Source of the DNA: Enterobacter soli ATCC BAA-2102
Lineage (GTDB): Bacteria > Pseudomonadota > Gammaproteobacteria > Enterobacterales > Enterobacteriaceae
Length of the DNA stretch: 64,000 nucleotides
Direction of reading: 5' to 3'
NCBI RefSeq assembly: GCF_001654845.1
Contig: NZ_LXES01000044.1
Span: forward strand, 1-64,000
In this document: positions 38,801 through 43,641 of the stretch, piece by piece
How positions within the stretch are numbered: position 1 is the stretch's first letter
Layout of the letters: each line of letters starts with the position of its first letter
Translations under genes and position numbers: made by a program
Notes under the pieces: model-generated
What the model was told of the DNA's origin: nothing
Database searches by the model: none
The model's input: the letters and a program-made list of their open reading frames with translations, nothing else

Positions 38801-38895
38801 GCGGTCAGTTCTCCCCAACCACGCTGGTGACGCTGAACGGTGTGCAGACGGACCTGGCAACGCTGCTGGCGAATCATCAGCTGTTAATTGCGTAA
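20890..38895 (+). CDS. giant BapA/Lap-type repeat adhesin, 6001 residues
   Basis: Secreted biofilm adhesin, 18 kb, with AAGGAGAAGAAT before the ATG. Domain order: BapA-type N-terminal module (1-160) ending in a Gly/Ala-rich hydrophobic stretch WIAGAALGGGAIGALLA; one Ig-like linker domain (about 174-272); 43 Ig-like repeats of about 100 residues, each with a DD.INAAE-type calcium-binding edge (276-4566); seven Ig-like repeats of a second type with DTGLSxSDFIT starts (4567-5297); a region with six DxNxDG-type loops resembling FG-GAP/VCBS propeller blades (about 5355-5640); and a C-terminal type I secretion region with GNSGDNQFEGRGGNDTF and DRIDLRDLL (about 5845-6001). I saw only one cysteine (Cys67), typical of RTX adhesins. 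No TAAG-type LapG site is seen in the N-terminus and no lapDG pair is in the window, so release control may differ from the Pseudomonas Lap system. Relatives are Salmonella BapA and SiiE. Confidence 0.95.
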   Translation: MSNVKVVDVIIRKTAEKTKLTGEGNLSVSISSPSVIEIQGSAQDVVRYVRQGKDLLIYMKDGSVIRCNNYFVEDPETHNQSELVFNDNQELTHISFADTGEASGVAVTELSAQATPISSIEPFLEQGSVLSDAPWGWIAGAALGGGAIGALLANGGDGETKTKVIDNTKEVESATPTFLLTDKAGDKQGVLSAKEVTDDNTPTFSGTGQPGATIQVKDSSGSTIASTMVGTDGTWTVKLPTQTDGEHTWSVVQIDGSKTTSAGSITVTVSTADATVTLATTAVDNVINASEQSAGFTLSGTSKNLAQGTELTVSLNGKTYTAEVGENGAWSVTVPAADAQALADGTWTVNVSGKDAAGNTVSGSQTIGVDTVAPTLSIDTIAQDNIINAAEHNQALTLTGKTDAEAGQIVTVTLNGKNHTATVGNDGTWSVTLPASEVQSLANGNHTLTVNVSDKAGNGASTSAEFTVDTVAPVVTINTVADDNILNTDEQGQAQIISGKASGAAAGDVVTVTLGGQTFTGVVQADGSWSVGVPASVLSTLGEGSHSISVSVTDAAGNTGSATHGITLSGNPPEFTIDAISQDNVLNAQEAMQPLSLSGTSNLPNGSAITVTLNNVNYQATVENGIWSVQVPVSDVLNLANTLYTVSVSGTDSAGNSGSAEASLLVDTVLPQVIINTFAGDNLVNNAEAAVDQTLSGRVTGAVAGDTVSVSVGGKSYTATVGSDLTWSVKIPSADLQSFGDGDLTFSASVTNAHGNTGTGERDININAELPGLRVNTISGDDVINAIEQQQDLTVTGSSTHLAEGTQITVTINNVDYAAVVNASGNWQIGVPASDLQAWTAGSITVNVSAQDAWGNTVSAQHPIELDLNAVAVTIDTISSDDMLNAAEKGADVTLSGQTQGVEAGQTVVVKFAGQTFTAQVQQDGSWSLTVPASAMETLIDGRAQVSVSVTNVNGNSAEASRVVTVDTLPPTITLDNLTSDNIINAAEAQQDLVVSGSSNAQAGQTVTVTLNGKSYQTTVQTDGTWNLNVPAADVGALADGTVTVTATVSDVAGNSSSADRVGLVDATVPQVTINDFVTDTNTVNQIAHSQAQILSGSVTGAAAGDLVTITINSVDYTTVVDAAGNWSLGLPASVVQGLADGTLTINVSVTDQSGNTGSNTLDVVVNTMTPEIGINTLAADDVINATEKGEELLLSGTSNQPEGTIITVTLNGINYIATTDASGGWSVTVPASAVSALGEASYTVTASVTDNVGNSASATHDVLVDSSLPVVTINTLAGDNIVNAAEVAAGQTLTGKVSNAAAGDTVTITLGGQTYTVIVQDDLTWSLPLTESQLTALGNGDLIVSASVTNAHGNTGSSSLDFAIDAQLPGLRIDTVAGDDVINVIEHAQNLIVSGTSTDLAAGSIVTVTINGKEYSATILADGSWQAAVPAADVSQWADGSLTISASAHDASGNPVNIGTVVDVDLATVAISINSVTDDNVLNAAEKGQDLVLSGSSSNVEAGQTVTITFAGKTYTTTVDADGNWTATVPSADLAGLKEGDASVQVSVTNVNGNSASAAQEYSVDTTAPAVTINTISTDNMLNAAEAAQDLTLSGTSTAEAGQTVTVTFNGHEYTTQVQANGSWTLDVPAADLAGITDGNATVTATVSDKAGNPASAGASVLVDTTVPQISFNIVASDDIVNIAEHGQALIVSGNVSGAQAGDVITVTLNGKDYTAMLDSSGRWSVGVPAADVGALVNGEQIITATLTDKAGNSSTATHEFDVSLTAPVIAINTLADDDVINATEKGEDVILSGTSNQPDGTAITVTLNGINYTATTDASGNWSVTVPATNVSALGEASYIVTASVTDTAGNSASTSHNVLVDSALPLVTINPVATDDVINAAEVASGQTLSGKVNGAAIGDTVTINIGGNTYTATVQDDLSWSVNVASDVLTAIGNGELTVTASVTNGHGNTGVGERDITIDANLPGLRVDTVAGDDVINSIEHSQNLIITGTSEGLATGAVLTVTINGKTYAATVLADGTWSAAIPAADVSALNAGTISVSVEGESTAGNPVSISHDVKVDLATVAISIDAIATDDVINAVEKGADLVLSGSTTNVEENQTVTITFGGKSYTATVDADGNWTTTVPSADLAGLKDGDASVQVSVTNVNGNSASAGREYSVDATAPTVSIEIVSDNNIINAAEAQQDLVINGVTNAETGQTVTVTLNGVDYTTTVQSGGGWSVTVPSANLGTIADGNYTISAAVSDKAGNPASADRDVLVDTTVPQLTINTVSDDDVINSAEHAQALIVTGSVTGAAAGDVVTVTINNKSYTATLDASGNWSVGVPAADVNALTAGDYTITAALTDKAGNSNSTTHEVEVNLTAPVLTIDTVSGDDVINNTEKTQDLTISGTASGLAAGAVVTVMLNGKAYSATVDTNGQWTTTVTADQVGQLGEALYTVTASATDSIGNSTSASHTVNVESVLPGVTINSVAGDDVINAAELAAGQTISGTVVNAQAGNTVTVTIGGNSYTATVQSDLTWSINVPSDVLTALGNGDLTVLASVTNDVGNSGTGERDITIDANLPGLRVDTVAGDDVINSIEHTQNLIITGSSDGLNAGTALTVTVNGKTYPATVLADGTWSAAIPSADVSALAAGTVTVTVAGQSSAGNPVSIDHNVTVDLATVAISIDAIASDDVINAAEKGVDLVLSGTTTNVEENHTVNITFGGKSYTATVDADGKWTATVPSADLTSLKDGDASVQVSVTNTNGNSASAGREYSVDATAPSVTINTIASDDILNATEAQADLAVSGTSTAEAGQTVTVSLNGKDYTATVAANGIWTLNVPAADLAGLTDGSVTVTASVSDKAGNPASVDHNLTVDVTVPAVTINTVAGDDVINVAEHAQAQIISGSATGAAAGDKVTVTVGGQSYTTVLDAAGNWSVGVPASVISGLSDGTVTVSVSVTDAAGNTGSGTHNVTVDTGLPSVGFNAISGDNVLNAVEKGQDLNVSGTSANLAEGTVVTVILNGKNYTATTAADGSWSLTVPAADLAGLGEASYTLSATATNGVGNSVSNTANLLVDTALPTVTINTVAGDNVINAAEVAAGQTLSGTVANAEAGNTVTVSIGGNSYTATVQSDLTWTVNVPSDVLTALGNGSLSVTATVTNGHGNTGTGEHEIAIDANLPGLRVNTVAGDNVVNSIEHAQNLIVSGSSDGLTTGTALTVTINGKDYAATVLADGTWSAAVPSADVSAWPEGTVKISVTGDSAAGNPITISHDVTVDLATVAISIDAIATDDVINAAEKGADLVLSGATTNVEAGQTVTLSLNGKIYTTTVDDSGNWTYTVPSADLAGLKDGDASVQVSVTNVNGNSASAGREYSVDATAPSVTINTIASDDILNAAEVQSDLTVSGTSTAEAGQTVTVSLNGKDYTTTVGTNGSWTLDVPAADLAALGDGSVTVTASVSDKAGNPASVDHNLTVDVTVPAVTINTVAGDDVINVAEHSQAQIVSGSATGAAAGDKVTVTIGGQTYTTVLDAAGNWSVGVPASVISGLSDGTVTVTVSVTDAAGNTGSGTHNVTVDTGLPSVGFNAISGDNVLNAVEKGQDLSVSGISANLAEGTVVTVTLNGKQYTATTAADGSWSLTVPAADLAGLGEANYTLSATATNGVGNSVSNTANLLVDTALPSVTINTVAGDNVINAAEVAAGQVISGTVANAEAGNTVTVSIGGNDYTATVQSDLTWSVNVPESVLTALGNGDLTVSATVTNGHGNTGTGERDVTIDANLPGLRVDTVAGDDVINSIEHGQNLIVTGSSDGLAAGTTLTVTVNGKTYAASVLADGSWSAAIPAADVGALAAGTVTVTVAGQSTAGNPVSINHDVTVDLATVAISIDAIATDDVINAAEKGTDLVLSGSTSNVEENQTVTITFGGKSYTAKVDADGNWTATVPSSDLAGLKDGDASVQVSVTNVNGNSASAGREYSVDATAPTVTIDTVAGDNVINSSEAAAGVAISGTTTAEVGQTVTVTLGGNSYTALVQQGGVWSVNVPATDLSALADNGYTVQVSVSDAAGNPGNAGKAITLDTTPPTISFNVVAGDDVINSVEHGQAQIVSGTATGASVGDKLIVTIGSNQYTTTVDASGNWSVGVPASDISALTDGTVTISATLTDSAGNSSTQTHDVVVNTASVALTVNTLSGDDVINAAEAGASLVINGSSAQFASGTQVTVTLNGKSYTATIQSDGTWTTTVPAADVGALADGASYQVSVSAQDSAGNSASATHSISVDTTAPVISVNTLSGDDVLNAAEAQQPLTVHGSSSAEAGQTVTVTLGGKTYTTTVANDGTWTLEVPAADLAALSEGALTVTASVNDKAGNNGQTTHTLTVDTVAPTVTISTVADDDIVNNAEQLAGQTISGTTTAEQGQTVTVAFNGHSYQATVAADGTWSVFVPGRDFLGLTDGDYTLTATVNDKAGNPGSATHDVTLNGDVPTIAINTFAEDDIVSAAEHGTPLVVSGTTDAPAGQTVTITLNGKTYTATVQSDGSWSYTVGSADVTALADGGSYVINAQVSNTIGNSASDDHTVTVDLTAPSMGISIDSLQNDTGLSASDFITNDAQVVVNGSLTAQLGNNEKAQISFDGGTTWIDLTVTGTTWRYSDGRTLTDGTYQYQVRVIDNAGNVGATDSQDVVIDLTKPAATTITVDSISQDTGLSDSDFITSDNQISLKGTLGAALGSGDHAQISLDGGATWTDVSVSGLSWTYVDGRTLADGDYNYQLRVIDDAGNISATTSQVVTIDTVVPDASKTIAIDSISDDTGLSSSDFITNDTSLTLHGSLGATLADGEYAQISIDGGVTWQNVIVTGNSWYYVDGRTLGNQTYDYYVRVVDTAGNVGSSAHQQVTVDTVAPDAAITVTVDNITVDTGFDNNDFLTSSTSYTLNGTLGAELGAGEYVQVSMDGGTTWVYATVSGTQWRYSDARTLTDGSYSYQVRVVDQAGNVGATTTQDVTVDTQAPQYGITIDSISEDTGQSGSDFITMDTTLTINGSLGSALASDERVQISLDGGNTWIDTTVTNQRWSYTDTRDLADGDYTYQVRIIDQAGNVGSTSSQVVTVDTTPPDTVGTVVSYTDGEGERTGTYGASVATDDTSPLINGTLNRAPEDGEIVQLYRDGLLLGQVTMNGSASWSYQDNGLLDGNHTYILRVTDKAGNYTESDGFVLNVDTSIPTTTATIAAQTTSDTTPIINGTVSADLVNGEYLVVIVNGKTYTSQTGGAVVVDPDHNTWYLQIPDSDTLSVASYGVTAQVKSSAGNGNTTGTATGSLVIDTTSVNTDWATTAGNSNNSTMTLGMNSSGLWNIIANGQSYSSSDDSTYAGNTLTNTRSYYVVSQTAADFDRNGTQDIFATENTYSGSTQVMWTYDGSNYTASQLAMGTTIWYGGVIAYDKTGDGYLDLAYGDAGMDSLTYLVNNNGVLSPDGTGGEGGFYGQFDSGREISGVDLNNDGTVDIVQHTNRSGAYSLTVINNNGNGTLSIGQNLTNVFVANASNTTTAASMTWADFNGDGYMDLYLGSSYNNNGGVIYYNDGTGQLSTTKSAVEASNASAGYLSVAVDWNGDGQMDIIKLNTYGSSQTATLFTNNGYGSTWTSSQLASGLANVTGVAAVDYNWDGAQDLLVSQQNGKVVLVQNSKTIDDGTAMHLHIVDSEGINAYYGNTVNLYNAAGVLVASQIINAQSGIGSNDTSALVSFYGLDPSETYSAEIVKITNGVSDNVTWTGLDAGNGKEGYVLTAEAATGGHSGTITGTGYNDTFIAEDGTYTYNGSGGWNTHSDYDTWSNTGGMDVVDYRNATSGITVDLRLSTAQNTGFGTTRLLNIEGINGSDYDDVITGNSGDNQFEGRGGNDTFNIGSGGHDTLLYKLINASDATGGNGSDVVNGFTVGTWEGTADTDRIDLRDLLSDSGYTGTGSASYVNGVATLDSSAGNIADYIRVVQNGSNTEIQVDLDGTGGQFSPTTLVTLNGVQTDLATLLANHQLLIA
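21716..34587 (+). repeat. 43 tandem Ig-like domains (about 300 bp each)
   Basis: Each unit begins near INTVAGDDVINAAE, continues with a conserved SGT...AGQTVTVTLNGK.YTATV core, a W-containing strand (G.WSV.VPAADL), and ends with AGNxxS...VDTTAP. I counted 43 units by reading these landmarks; the mean length is 99.8 residues. Units differ enough to fall into classes, which are arranged in an ordered six-unit cycle. Confidence 0.92.
22912..33693 (+). repeat. six tandem copies of a six-domain, 1.8-kb cassette
   Basis: Ig-like domains 5-40 repeat in the class order A-B-C-D-E-F six times. Cassettes begin at 22912, 24709, 26503, 28300, 30097 and 31894 and end at 33693, giving lengths of 1797, 1794, 1797, 1797, 1797 and 1800 bp. 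Class A always ends with the NLPGLR-like block, class B contains SIEH.QNLI, class C carries GREYSVDATAP, class E SVGVPAS and class F LGEASYT. Copies 4 and 5 are almost identical over long stretches (about 29461-30100 against 31258-31897). Confidence 0.9.
34588..36780 (+). repeat. seven second-type Ig-like repeats (about 104 residues each)
   Basis: The first five units start with IDSIS.DTGLS.SDFIT and share ISLDGG.TW, RTL.DG.Y.YQVRV.D.AGN landmarks; the last two are more diverged. They separate the main Ig array from the C-terminal propeller-like region. Confidence 0.85.
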
Positions 38896-38902
38896 AACAA
38901 CG

Positions 38903-38930
38903 CCGCGGGGAGCGATCCTCGCGGCTTTTT
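38903..38930 (+). terminator. terminator after the adhesin gene
   Basis: CCGCGGGGA and TCCTCGCGG form a 9-bp stem (one wobble) with a GCGA tetraloop, followed by CTTTTT. It begins 7 bp past the adhesin stop. The ABC transporter gene 140 bp downstream therefore needs read-through or its own promoter. Confidence 0.85.
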
Positions 38931-39071
38931 GCGTTTCTTTACATGCATAGCCATAACCCTATATTTCACAAGATTACTTTGCGGGCTCGTTTAGAGAATG
39001 TTCGATTTCTAATCATTGCGCAAGGGTATCATTTCAGTGCGAAATCATCGCCCTGAACAGGACGTAGCATT

Positions 39072-41237
39072 ATGAAGACACATCCACAGTACGAACCCTG
39101 GTTGCAGGGCATGCTCATTATCGCGAAGCACTATCGGCTGGATTTTTCGGCGGAGCATGTTCGGGTCACGATTAACCATGAAAGTCAGTCTCCCCGCCAG
39201 CTGGTGCTGGAGGAGATGGCGCGCCAGCTTGGGCTGGGGATGCGTATGGTGACGGCTGAAGCTGTATCGCTCGATCCGTGGCGTTTGCCGCTGCTGGCGG
39301 AGTTCATCGGCGGGCAAATCGCGGTCATCAACCGTATGGACAACGAAGGGAACGTCAGCCTGCAGTTTAGCGGCGACGGAGGCCTGGAAACGACGCTGAC
39401 GCGTGAGGAACTTGGTTCGCGGTTAAAAGGGCTGATGGTATTGCGTCCGCTGGAGTCCACACCGGATGCGCGCGTGGATGATTACATTAAACCCTATGAG
39501 AAAAACTGGTTCTGGCAGCTGGCGCTGAAGGACTGGCGCCGCTATAGCGACATTATGCTGGTGGCGCTGGTCGCCAATGTGCTGGCGCTCTCCGGCATGG
39601 TTTTTTCCATGCAGGTGTATGACAGGGTAGTGCCCTCGCAGTCGGAGGCTACGCTATGGGTGCTGTTTGGCGGCGTGATGATTGCCATCGTTTTTGAATT
39701 CATTATGCGCATGATGCGGGTGCATATTTCGGACGTGGTGGGTAAACGTGCCGACCTGCGTATTTCCGAGCGCGTATTTGCCCATGCTCTGAGGATTAAA
39801 AACGGTGCACGGTCGAAATCGACCGGGTCGTTTATCGCTCAGATCCGGGAGCTGGAGTCGGTGCGGGAGCTGATCACCTCCACCACTATTGCCGCCATAT
39901 CCGATCTGCCGTTCTTCCTGCTGTTCGTCTTTATTTTGTGGATGATTGGTGGCCCGCTGGTGTTGGTGGTACTGCTGGCCGTGCCGCTACTGCTTATTCC
40001 TGGCCTGCTGGTGCAGCGCCCGCTGGGAAAACTCTCCAGTGAAGGGATGCGTGAATCGGCGATTCGTAACGCCACGCTGGTGGAAGCGGTGCAGGGCCTG
40101 GAAGACATCAAGCTGATGCGTGCCGAACAGCGTTTTCAGAACCAGTGGAATAACACCAATGATGTTGCCGCCAGCGTCGGCATGAAGCAGCGCTGGTTGA
40201 CGGGGTTACTGCTGACCTGGACTCAGGAAGTGCAGTCCATCGTCTACGCGGTGGTACTGCTGGTGGGTTGTTATCTGGTCATCAGCGGCGACATGACCAC
40301 CGGTGCGCTGGTGGGAACCTCCATTCTGGCGTCCCGCACCATCGCGCCCCTTTCGCAGATTTCCGGCGTGCTCTCCCGCTGGCAGTCGGCAAAGGTGGCC
40401 CGCAAGGGGCTGGACGATCTGATGCAGCGCCCGATAGACGACCCACAGCATGGCAAAAAGGTGCACAAAGCCCACCTGCGTGGTGATTACCAGCTCGACG
40501 ACGTCGGGTTTTATTACGACGAAGAAGAGAAACTCACCGTGCTGAACATCAGCAAACTGCACATTCGAGCCGGGGAGCGCGTGGCGGTGCTCGGGCGAAA
40601 TGGTTCGGGAAAAAGCACCTTACTGCACCTGCTGGCGGGAATGCAGGAGCCGCAGCAGGGCAGCATTTTGCTGGATGATATCGCGCTGAATCATCTGGAC
40701 CCGGCGGACGTACGTCGCGATATGCAGTTGCTCAGCCAGCAGGCGCGGCTGTTCTTTGGCTCCGTACGCGACAACATCCTGATGGGCAACCCGTTGGCGA
40801 CAGACGAGGAAATTCATCAGGCGCTGGTCAACAGCGGCGCACTGGAGTTTGTGCGTAAGCAGAAAATGGGGCTGAACTACATCATCAACGAAGGTGGTGC
40901 AGGGTTATCCGGCGGGCAGCGTCAGGCGTTATTGCTGGCGCGCGCGTTGATCACGTCACCAAACATTCTGCTGCTGGATGAACCCACTGCCTGGCTGGAT
41001 GAGGTTAGTGAGAAGCAATTTATCCAGCATCTTCACCAGTGGCTCGGCAAGCGCCGGACGCTGGTGGTGGCGACGCATCGTCTGCCGATTCTGGACCTGG
41101 TTGACCGCATCATCGTCCTGGAAAACGGCAAAGTGGTGATGGATGGCCCGCGTGACGCCATCCTGAGCCAGCACGGCATGGCGCCGCAGAAAGCTCCGCA
41201 GCGTACCGTCACCATGAAAAAGGAGAGCGTGGCATGA
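39072..41237 (+). CDS. type I secretion ABC transporter (LapB/BapC type)
   Basis: Inner-membrane ATPase that exports the adhesin. It has 721 residues. Residues 1-130 are a C39-peptidase-like domain with no DCG-type catalytic cysteine, so it should bind substrate rather than cleave it, as in HlyB-type exporters. The membrane domain spans about 150-430. The nucleotide-binding domain has Walker A GRNGSGKST (508-516), signature LSGGQ (612-616) and Walker B ILLLDEPT (Asp636, Glu637). It overlaps the following adaptor gene by ATGA, so the two are translationally coupled. Confidence 0.94.
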   Translation: MKTHPQYEPWLQGMLIIAKHYRLDFSAEHVRVTINHESQSPRQLVLEEMARQLGLGMRMVTAEAVSLDPWRLPLLAEFIGGQIAVINRMDNEGNVSLQFSGDGGLETTLTREELGSRLKGLMVLRPLESTPDARVDDYIKPYEKNWFWQLALKDWRRYSDIMLVALVANVLALSGMVFSMQVYDRVVPSQSEATLWVLFGGVMIAIVFEFIMRMMRVHISDVVGKRADLRISERVFAHALRIKNGARSKSTGSFIAQIRELESVRELITSTTIAAISDLPFFLLFVFILWMIGGPLVLVVLLAVPLLLIPGLLVQRPLGKLSSEGMRESAIRNATLVEAVQGLEDIKLMRAEQRFQNQWNNTNDVAASVGMKQRWLTGLLLTWTQEVQSIVYAVVLLVGCYLVISGDMTTGALVGTSILASRTIAPLSQISGVLSRWQSAKVARKGLDDLMQRPIDDPQHGKKVHKAHLRGDYQLDDVGFYYDEEEKLTVLNISKLHIRAGERVAVLGRNGSGKSTLLHLLAGMQEPQQGSILLDDIALNHLDPADVRRDMQLLSQQARLFFGSVRDNILMGNPLATDEEIHQALVNSGALEFVRKQKMGLNYIINEGGAGLSGGQRQALLLARALITSPNILLLDEPTAWLDEVSEKQFIQHLHQWLGKRRTLVVATHRLPILDLVDRIIVLENGKVVMDGPRDAILSQHGMAPQKAPQRTVTMKKESVA

Positions 41238-42409
41238 ATGATTTCTCCCGCTTTAACAGCCGTCTCAAAGAGCCGCGCCTGCCGCGCGCCACGCTGGTGG
41301 CATGGTCCCTGTTTGCTCTGCTGGTGGTCTTTATCACCTGGGCGAGCCTGTTCGATCTCGATGAAGTGACCACCGGCAGCGGGAAGGTGATCCCGTCCTC
41401 CCACGAGCAGGTGATCCAGTCCCTGGAAGGGGGGATTATCCACAGTCTGATGGTGCGCGAAGGCGATATCGTGGAGCGTGGTCAACAGCTTGCCCAACTG
41501 GACCGGACGAAAACCGAGTCCAGCGTGCTGGAGAGTGAGTCTCGATTAAATGCTGCAATGGCGACGGCCGCGCGTCTGAATGCTGAGGTGAACGACACGG
41601 AACTCAAATTCCCGGCAGAACTGGATGACGACGTTGAGCTGGTCAAACAGGAAACTGCGCTTTTTCAGTCACGTCGAGAAAGTCTTGAAAAAGGGCTGGC
41701 GGGTTTACGCCAGGGAGCGGATCTTGTGCAGCGTGAACTGGCATTAACGCGTCCGCTGGTGACGCAGGGAGCGGCCAGTAAGGTCGAAGTCTTACGCCTT
41801 GAACGCCAAAAAAATGAGCTAGAGAGCAAAATCACCGAGATGAAAAACCAGTACTACGTTCGCGCCCGTGAAGAACTGGCGAAAGCGAACGCAGAAATGG
41901 AAGCACAGCGCTCGGTCATGAAAGGGCGTGAAGATTCTCTGACTCGCCTGACCTTTAACGCGCCGGTCCGCGGGATAGTCAAAGATATTGATGTCACCAC
42001 GGTGGGCGGGGTCATTCCTCCCAACGGCAAACTGATGAGTCTGGTACCGCTTGATGACCAGATGGTGATTGAAGCGAAAATCTCGCCTCGCGATGTGGCC
42101 TTTATCCATCCCGGGCAAAAAGCGATGGTCAAAATTACGGCCTATGACTACTCAATCTACGGCGGGCTGGAAGGGGAAGTGACGATGATTTCACCGGATA
42201 CCCTTCAGGATGAGGTGAAAAGGGATGTTTACTACTATCGCGTTTACATTCGCACCGACAGCAACCATCTGACCAATAGGCAGGGCAAGGAATTCCCGGT
42301 GTTCCCGGGCATGATAGCCACCGTTGATATCAAAACGGGGAGCAAAACCATTATTGATTACCTGCTGAAACCGTTGAACAAAGCGAAAGAGGCATTGAGG
42401 GAAAGATAA
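41234..42409 (+). CDS. HlyD-family membrane fusion protein (LapC/BapD type)
   Basis: Periplasmic adaptor that joins the ABC transporter to the TolC-like channel. It has 391 residues: a short cytoplasmic N-terminus, one membrane helix (TLVAWSLFALLVVFITWA, about 20-38), a biotinyl-lipoyl half (SLEGGIIHSLMVREGDIV), a long coiled-coil (about 90-235) and a C-terminal beta-barrel region ending in the VDIKTGSKTIIDYLLKPL signature of type I adaptors. It is the last gene of the secretion locus, followed by a strong bidirectional terminator. Confidence 0.94.
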   Translation: MNDFSRFNSRLKEPRLPRATLVAWSLFALLVVFITWASLFDLDEVTTGSGKVIPSSHEQVIQSLEGGIIHSLMVREGDIVERGQQLAQLDRTKTESSVLESESRLNAAMATAARLNAEVNDTELKFPAELDDDVELVKQETALFQSRRESLEKGLAGLRQGADLVQRELALTRPLVTQGAASKVEVLRLERQKNELESKITEMKNQYYVRAREELAKANAEMEAQRSVMKGREDSLTRLTFNAPVRGIVKDIDVTTVGGVIPPNGKLMSLVPLDDQMVIEAKISPRDVAFIHPGQKAMVKITAYDYSIYGGLEGEVTMISPDTLQDEVKRDVYYYRVYIRTDSNHLTNRQGKEFPVFPGMIATVDIKTGSKTIIDYLLKPLNKAKEALRER

Positions 42410-42413
42410 AAAA

Positions 42414-42441
42414 AATGGCGTTCAGTTAACCGAACGCCATT
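42414..42441. terminator. bidirectional terminator
   Basis: AATGGCGTTC and GAACGCCATT form a perfect 10-bp stem with an 8-nt loop. A-rich sequence precedes it and T-rich sequence follows, so it can end both the HlyD-type gene and the convergent winged-helix gene. Confidence 0.85.
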
Positions 42442-42445
42442 GTTG

Positions 42446-43330
42446 TTATACAGTGGGTATCATGCTAGTGACTGGACGTTTTTCTTTGGGAACAAAGTTG
42501 ATGTAATGAGTCACATAAGCAAAATATAACCCGGAATAATTTTCAACAAGCTCAATAAATGCCGGGTAGATCGACATACGACCATCACCCCGAGCTTTAA
42601 GATAACCCATCTCTTGTGCCGATTTGATTATCCGATTGACATGAATACGTGAGACAAAAAACTCTTTTGCAAGTGTGCTCGATGAATAATCAATTGTGGC
42701 GCCGTGTGCTGTTTTGTTTTTAATAGCTTGTAGGTAAAGATACAACATAATCATACGGCCTCCATCTTTATCAATAAACAAACCTACCTCAGGTAAAATC
42801 TTTTTGAACGTTACACCGCGAAAAAGATATTCTGCTGCACGGCGGAAGAAATTATTCCTCAATAAATCATTATCTAACATGTTAACGTTTATATTAAATG
42901 CTGGGTATAAAATATTCACGGGCGAAAACGCGCCAGACATATAGCGTTTAAGTTCATCTAATCCTTTTTGCGTTGGTTCGATAATTGTTTTTCGTCTATC
43001 TTCTGTACATCGCCAGGTCTTAATGCGTCCCGTCGTTCGAAGTAATGTGATGATTGCGATAACACTGTTAGGACTGGCGATTTTGTATCGCGAGCATAAC
43101 TCCTTTATCTCTGAAACCGATTCGGCTTGATTGCCGAATATAAAACAACACATTGAGAGAATAATATTGAAACGAGATTCCTGTAGCATTGTTTTATAAA
43201 ACAAAGGTTGTTTTTTGTAGATGGTGTCATTAATGGTGTAGTGCTCTATTATTGCTTCGCTAAATCGTGGGTTGCTCTTAATAACTTCCCTTCGATGTAG
43301 CAAAGCCCTGGATGAGATGTGATTATCCAT
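42446..43330 (-). CDS. tandem winged-helix transcription regulator (unnamed)
   Basis: The protein has 294 residues and no recognised name. Two winged-helix-like DNA-binding regions are visible. The first (about 65-135: SVSEIKELCSRY, then an RTTGRIKTWRCTEDRR wing) is MarR-like. The second is near 210-262 (STLAKEFFVSRIHVNRIIKS, then GYLKARGDGRMSIYP). There is no signal peptide or membrane segment. The gene is clearly more AT-rich than the secretion genes, is convergent with them and divergent from the HTH-EAL gene across 311 bp. Its place suggests it controls the adhesin locus or the neighbouring EAL gene. That is inference. Confidence 0.7.
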   Translation of the reverse strand: MDNHISSRALLHRREVIKSNPRFSEAIIEHYTINDTIYKKQPLFYKTMLQESRFNIILSMCCFIFGNQAESVSEIKELCSRYKIASPNSVIAIITLLRTTGRIKTWRCTEDRRKTIIEPTQKGLDELKRYMSGAFSPVNILYPAFNINVNMLDNDLLRNNFFRRAAEYLFRGVTFKKILPEVGLFIDKDGGRMIMLYLYLQAIKNKTAHGATIDYSSSTLAKEFFVSRIHVNRIIKSAQEMGYLKARGDGRMSIYPAFIELVENYSGLYFAYVTHYINFVPKEKRPVTSMIPTV

Positions 43331-43641
43331 AGCGTTTCTCTCTTATTTTAACGAACTGATGAAGTGAAATAATCCGTCTTCTGTTCGGCCCATTATTATA
43401 CATCGATAATGAAATATTTACCGTCGTTATTTGAAAGGATTATTATATTTATGCTGCGTATAGGTGCTGGGGTTGATTAACGCAAAGATGTTCTGTCTCA
43501 TAACGTTAATTACTGTTTATAAACTGTTGGGAGTGCTGTAACATTATTTATTATAACGGGTTAACTTCAGCGTTGTAGTATTCGTAAATCGACGGTTTTA
43601 TTCTGCATGAGAAATCGTGTTCTTTTACCAGGGAGCAGGTT
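43331..43641. promoter_or_regulatory. AT-rich divergent promoter region
   Basis: 311 bp between two divergent regulator genes, rich in A/T with several TATAAT-like words (for example TATTATAC near 43393). No gene and no clear operator palindrome seen. It must hold both promoters. Confidence 0.45.
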
